Both the position numbers and the translations under genes were made by a program. This document shows positions 6,907 to 9,427 of a DNA stretch of 9,427 bases, piece by piece. The stretch is from CAYOBW01 sp964402115 (GTDB lineage Bacteria; Verrucomicrobiota; Kiritimatiellia; UBA8416; CAYOBW01), in the NCBI GenBank assembly GCA_964402115.1, contig CAYOBW010000289.1, positions 1 through 9,427 of the forward strand, written 5' to 3'. Under the pieces are notes generated by a model that did no database searches, had not been told where the DNA came from, and saw only the letters and a program-made list of their open reading frames with translations. Each line of letters begins with the position of its first letter. Positions within the stretch are counted from its first letter, which is position 1.

Positions 6907-6996
6907 CGTTGAGTGAAAGAAGTCCTACTCTATCTGCTCAACGCTACAAGGCGGGACATGGTATTGAAACGCCTTGTCGTCGCGGCGACTTTGAGC
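6907..6996. repeat. Nested inverted repeats downstream of the lipoprotein gene
   Basis: CGTTGAG (6907-6913) pairs with CTCAACG (6937-6943). Alternatively GCTCAA (6936-6941) pairs with TTGAGC (6991-6996), enclosing ACAAGGCG/CGCCTTGT (6946-6953 and 6970-6977) and a small GTCG/CGAC hairpin (6979-6989). Read on the minus strand this lies just past the lipoprotein stop and could act in 3'-end formation, although no T-tract follows. Confidence 0.45.
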
Positions 6997-7018
6997 TTTC
7001 GCTCTCCTGATGCGAGAT

Positions 7019-7366
7019 TCACTTCTTTCTGAAGAGTATTGTGTCCCCGAGCTTCCCAAACTCCTCGCAATCAAGGGCCGTCGGTTTGTACGGAAACACC
7101 TCAACTGTCGCTTGCCCGAAGGGCATTGCTTTGCTGACGCCAAGATCACCGGCGTGCACCTTGAAGCGCCTATCGGTTCCGTATTTCCATTTGGCGACAA
7201 AGTAGTGATAGCTCGCGTCGCTTCCCATGTAGTCGTAACCGAGAAAAGTGGGTGATGAGTTGATGATGAAGGCTTGATTCAGCTGCGAGCTGTTGACTTC
7301 GGCAAAGTCATGGTTACAACCGGTCAGGCTTACAGCGACTACTACGCTTGCGAGCGTTGCCCTCAT
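7019..7366 (-). CDS. Small putative lipoprotein of unknown function
   Basis: This is a 115-residue protein I do not recognise. It begins MRATLASVVVAVSLTGC, a basic start, a hydrophobic core and a lipobox (LTGC) with Cys17 as the lipidation site, so it is probably membrane-anchored outside the cytoplasm. The mature part is aromatic-rich in the middle (FLGYDYMGSDASYHYFVAKW, about 42-61) and ends with a charged tail (LGDTILFRKK). I see no enzyme motif. ATG 7366 is preferred over upstream in-frame starts because AAGGA lies about 9 nt upstream and the signal begins there. Base composition is visibly less GC-rich than in its neighbours, roughly half G+C by eye, and codon use is mixed, which suggests acquisition. 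It is convergent with the esterase and divergent from the sulfatase. Confidence is high that it is a gene and low on function. Confidence 0.75.
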   Translation of the reverse strand: MRATLASVVVAVSLTGCNHDFAEVNSSQLNQAFIINSSPTFLGYDYMGSDASYHYFVAKWKYGTDRRFKVHAGDLGVSKAMPFGQATVEVFPYKPTALDCEEFGKLGDTILFRKK

Positions 7367-7458
7367 TGTGCTTCGTCCTTGCATGGTGTTTCTCGAACGT
7401 GGCCGGTCAGGCGCGGGGACTCCCGTCGCCCGGTCCGGCGTGTTCACGCTCGGTCTTC

Positions 7459-7488
7459 ACTTTACATGTTTCAGCGCACCCATGTCGA
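7459..7488 (-). promoter_or_regulatory. Candidate promoter for the lipoprotein gene
   Basis: On the minus strand TCGACA (7488-7483) and TAAAGT (7464-7459) are spaced by 18 bp. This predicts a leader of about 85 nt before the ATG at 7366. Confidence 0.35.
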
Positions 7489-7521
7489 TAGCGCAGCAGA
7501 CAAGACAAGCTGACATGTCGA
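7481..7521. promoter_or_regulatory. Possible operator between divergent promoters
   Basis: CATGTCGA occurs at 7481-7488 and again at 7514-7521, 33 bp apart, about three helical turns. The second copy is part of the palindrome GACATGTC (7512-7519) overlapping the -35 of the sulfatase promoter. The first overlaps the -35 of the opposing lipoprotein promoter. The arrangement suits one dimeric regulator acting on both, but the words are short and chance is possible. Confidence 0.25.
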
Positions 7522-7538
7522 CGCACGCAGGATAATAT
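7510..7538 (+). promoter_or_regulatory. Candidate sigma-70-type promoter for the sulfatase gene
   Basis: CTGACA (7510-7515) is followed after 17 bp by TAATAT (7533-7538), with an overlapping GATAAT at 7531-7536. It lies in a locally AT-richer stretch and predicts a leader of about 90 nt before the sulfatase ATG. It is the best promoter-like match I found in the window. Confidence 0.45.
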
Positions 7539-7634
7539 GCTGCACATGCCAGACTGACGTACAACCGCTTCAACGACGGCGACTACCATGGTGCTCGCGG
7601 CCGTTTGTGGACATCGAACGGAGATGATCAAGGG

Positions 7635-9044
7635 ATGAAACGCACGCTTCTCGCCCTCACGGCCCCGCTGCTGGCAACGCTGACGTCAACGCTGACGGCG
7701 CTCCGCGCCGATGCGGCAGAGCCGGTCAGACCGAACATCGTTCTCGTCGTCACTGACGACCAGGGCGCGGCCGACGCCGGCTGCTATGGGGCGCAAGACC
7801 TCGTGACGCCGGCGCTGGACGGCCTCGCGGCGCGCGGGGTGCGTTTCACGCAATTCTACGCCGCGGCGCCGGTCTGTTCGCCGTCGCGGGCGGCGTTGCT
7901 CACGGGGCGCTATCCGCTGCGCGCCGGCCTGACCGGCAACGCCGGCTCGCAACCCGGCGGACACGGCCTGCCGGCGGAGCAGATCACGATGGCCGAGACG
8001 TTCAAGGCCGCGGGCTACGCCACAGCGCACATCGGGAAGTGGCATCTGGGTTACACGCCGGACCAGATGCCGAACGCGCAGGGGTTCGACTATTCGTTCG
8101 GTCACATGGGCGGGTGCATTGACAACTTCTCCCACTTCTTTTACTGGCAGGGGCCGAACCGCCACGACCTCTACCGCAACGGCCAGGAGGTGCACCAGCC
8201 CGGCCGGTTCTTCGCGGACCTGATGGTGGAGGAGGCGTCGCGCTTCATGGAACAGAACCGCGCCCGGCCCTTCTTCATCTACTTCGCCTTGAACATGCCG
8301 CACTACCCGTACCAGGGCGATGAGAAATGGCTGGAACGCTACAAGGACCTGCCGTATCCCCGCAACCTCTACGCGGCGTTTCTTTCCGCGTGCGACGAAC
8401 GTATCGGGGCGCTGCTGAAAAAACTGGACGACCTCGGCCTGCGCGAACGGACGATCGTCGTCTTTCAATCCGACAACGGCCACTCCACGGAAGAGCGCGC
8501 GCACTTCGGCGGCGGCAGCGCGGGGCCGTATCGCGGCGCGAAGTTCAGCCTGTTCGAGGGCGGCATCCGGCTGCCGGGCATCGTGTCCTGGCCGGGGCAT
8601 CTGCCGGAGGGCGAAGTGCGGGGCCAGCTTGTCCACGCGTGCGACTGGCTGCCGACGCTGGCGGAGCTGAGCGGCGCGAAGCTGCTCGACACAGACATTG
8701 ACGGCAAGAGCATCGTGCCGGTGATCCGATCCGCCGCCGCGCCATCGCCGCACGCCGCAGTCCACTGGGGGGGGTCACCGCGCTCGCAGTGGGCCGTACG
8801 CGAGGGCGACTGGAAGCTCATGGGCAACCTCCAGTCGGCGGCCGGGGATGCTCTGAGCGCTGAAGACAAGCGCCTGTTTCTCGCCAATCTCGCGACCGAC
8901 GTGGGCGAGAGAACCAACCTCGCCAGCCGGCATCCGGAGATCGTGACGCGACTATCCAAACTGCACGCGGACTGGCTCGCGGGGCAGAAGGAGGCAGCAC
9001 AGGATCCGACGCCATCCCAGGACGCGAAAGGCAACGAGAGGTGA
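7635..9044 (+). CDS. Secreted type I sulfatase (formylglycine-dependent)
   Basis: This 469-residue protein belongs to the alkaline-phosphatase-like sulfatases, which hydrolyse sulfate esters, here probably on polysaccharide. The signal peptide is residues 1-28 (ending ADAA). RPNIVLVVTDDQG (32-44) gives the metal ligands Asp41 and Asp42. CSPSRAALLTGR (81-92) is the sulfatase signature, with Cys81 as the residue oxidised to formylglycine and Arg85 stabilising it. GKWHLG (134-139) supplies Lys135 and His137. FQSDNGHS (277-284) supplies Asp280 and Asn281, and GAKFSLFEGGIRLPG (301-315) gives the later lysine. Length is normal and no key residue is missing. Because the signature has Cys rather than Ser, maturation needs an FGE-type enzyme or an anaerobic sulfatase-maturating enzyme encoded elsewhere. 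ATG 7635 is preferred over an upstream TTG frame because the signal peptide starts there; GGAG lies about 11 nt upstream. The natural substrate cannot be read from the sequence. Confidence 0.95.
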   Translation: MKRTLLALTAPLLATLTSTLTALRADAAEPVRPNIVLVVTDDQGAADAGCYGAQDLVTPALDGLAARGVRFTQFYAAAPVCSPSRAALLTGRYPLRAGLTGNAGSQPGGHGLPAEQITMAETFKAAGYATAHIGKWHLGYTPDQMPNAQGFDYSFGHMGGCIDNFSHFFYWQGPNRHDLYRNGQEVHQPGRFFADLMVEEASRFMEQNRARPFFIYFALNMPHYPYQGDEKWLERYKDLPYPRNLYAAFLSACDERIGALLKKLDDLGLRERTIVVFQSDNGHSTEERAHFGGGSAGPYRGAKFSLFEGGIRLPGIVSWPGHLPEGEVRGQLVHACDWLPTLAELSGAKLLDTDIDGKSIVPVIRSAAAPSPHAAVHWGGSPRSQWAVREGDWKLMGNLQSAAGDALSAEDKRLFLANLATDVGERTNLASRHPEIVTRLSKLHADWLAGQKEAAQDPTPSQDAKGNER

Positions 9045-9102
9045 TGTCGTGCGGCCCGCTTCCCCCAGCGTCATCGCCCACGCATCCAAGAAGGCCAATG
9101 GC

Positions 9103-9219
9103 ATGAGACACTCCGTCACACTCCTTGCCGCGCTGCTGCTGGCGCCGTGCGCCGCGCTCCACGCCGCCGCCCCTGTGCGGCCCTACTTCGTCTTCATACT
9201 GGGCGAAGGGCATGGCTTG
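9103..9219 (+). pseudogene. 5' fragment of a second sulfatase gene, interrupted
   Basis: The frame starts MRHSVTLLAALLLAPCAA, a signal peptide, then APVRPYFVFILGEGHG at about 23-38. That is the opening strand and metal-site region of a sulfatase; PVC sulfatases often read RPNxxFILGEGQGW here. After GHG the similarity stops and the sequence becomes a 35-bp tandem repeat that cannot encode sulfatase. The frame happens to stay open to the window end but reads as unrelated residues. AAGAAGG lies 8 nt before the ATG, and the gene begins 58 bp after the first sulfatase, so the two were probably one operon. The rest of the gene may lie beyond the transposase outside the window or may be lost. The junction is placed at about 9217-9220. 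Confidence 0.65.
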
Positions 9220-9220
9220 C

Positions 9221-9290
9221 CAGGCCAGGTGCCAGGCAAACTATCTGCACATTCTCAGGCCAGGTGCCAGGCAAACTATCTGCACATTCT
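9221..9290. repeat. Perfect tandem duplication of a 35-bp unit
   Basis: Positions 9221-9255 and 9256-9290 are identical over 35 bp. Each unit begins CAGGCCAGGTGCCAGGC and ends CTGCACATTCT. The unit contains TGCCAGGCA, a small hairpin, and repeated CCAGG. It sits exactly where sulfatase similarity ends and before the transposase gene, so it is likely the terminal or REP-like part of the mobile element, duplicated. It is too few copies and lacks spacers for a CRISPR array. Confidence 0.85.
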
Positions 9291-9323
9291 TGCGGAGAAG
9301 GGAAGTGTTAGCGGCTTCCTTTA

Positions 9324-9353
9324 TGCAGAGGCCGGGCAAGGGGCCCGGCTGCA
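9324..9353 (+). repeat. REP-like hairpin upstream of the transposase gene
   Basis: GCCGGGC (9331-9337), loop AAGGG, and GCCCGGC (9343-9349) form a perfect 7-bp stem. It is extended by TGCA on each side (9324-9327 and 9350-9353) with a GAG bulge on the left. Imperfect GC-rich hairpins like this are the substrates of REP-associated Y1 transposases. Confidence 0.5.
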
Positions 9354-9370
9354 GCAAGGAGTGAGCACCC

Positions 9371-9427
9371 ATGCGCCAGCCGCGACTCAAGCCAACCGGC
9401 CGGGACGTCTTCTACCACACCTACAAC
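9371..9427 (+). CDS. N-terminus of a Y1/REP-associated (IS200-like) transposase, cut by window edge
   Basis: Nineteen codons are present: MRQPRLKPTGRDVFYHTYN. The pattern RLKxxGxxxFYHxYNR is how many PVC Y1_Tnp (REP-associated tyrosine transposase) proteins begin, with the conserved YH strand at the start of the fold. AAGGAG (9356-9361) stands 9 nt before the ATG, and a REP-like hairpin lies just upstream. The catalytic HUH motif and tyrosine would be beyond the window. With only 19 residues the family call is by pattern and could be wrong. Confidence 0.6.
   Translation, partial: MRQPRLKPTGRDVFYHTYN

Noticed and set aside
6958..7032. 24-codon plus-strand frame MVLKRLVVAATLSFRSPDAR... resembling a signal peptide
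   Set aside because: It is very short, overlaps the 3' end of the lipoprotein gene on the other strand, and lies inside nested inverted repeats; probably chance or a relic.
9221..9290. CRISPR repeats
   Set aside because: Two copies are directly adjacent with no spacer; this is a tandem duplication.

Overview
The window is GC-rich bacterial DNA with the gene content of a polysaccharide-degrading member of the PVC superphylum (Kiritimatiellota, Lentisphaerota, Planctomycetota or Verrucomicrobiota). The signs are two secreted formylglycine-type sulfatases, a secreted sialate O-acetylesterase-type SGNH hydrolase, a PQQ-like beta-propeller protein, and a hydrazine-synthase-alpha-like di-heme protein of a kind common in these phyla. 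The phylum is inferred from gene families; there is no rRNA or marker gene here.

Left part (1-4030, minus strand). Reading along the minus strand, the order is hicB, a truncated hicA, a 426-residue PQQ-like propeller protein, and after 26 bp the HzsA-related di-heme protein, which runs off the left edge. hicB and hicA overlap by 4 bp. The hicA reading frame is cut after about 34 codons and continues without a stop into the propeller gene, which has its own Shine-Dalgarno and GTG start. A toxin-antitoxin remnant therefore sits at the head of a secreted-protein operon.

Central gap (4031-4813). I see no convincing gene. It holds a 141-bp MITE-like element (12-bp terminal inverted repeats, 8-bp target duplication) about 50 bp upstream of hicB, then further inverted repeats and a weak promoter ahead of the esterase.

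Right part. The esterase (4814-6793, plus) is followed by a multi-hairpin element. Next is a lower-GC, minus-strand small lipoprotein of unknown function. It is divergent from a complete type I sulfatase (7635-9044, plus), and candidate promoters for both directions lie between them. A second sulfatase gene starts 58 bp downstream. Its homology ends after about 38 codons, where a perfect 35-bp tandem duplication, a REP-like hairpin and the start of a Y1/REP-associated transposase gene replace it.

Functionally, the sulfatase, esterase and propeller/di-heme proteins all have export signals and would act outside the cytoplasm. Sulfatase plus acetylesterase fits removal of sulfate and acetyl groups from a decorated glycan. 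The HzsA-like protein ends in a proline/alanine linker where some relatives continue into a formylglycine-generating-enzyme-like domain. If that domain is present it could link to sulfatase maturation, but the window does not show it.
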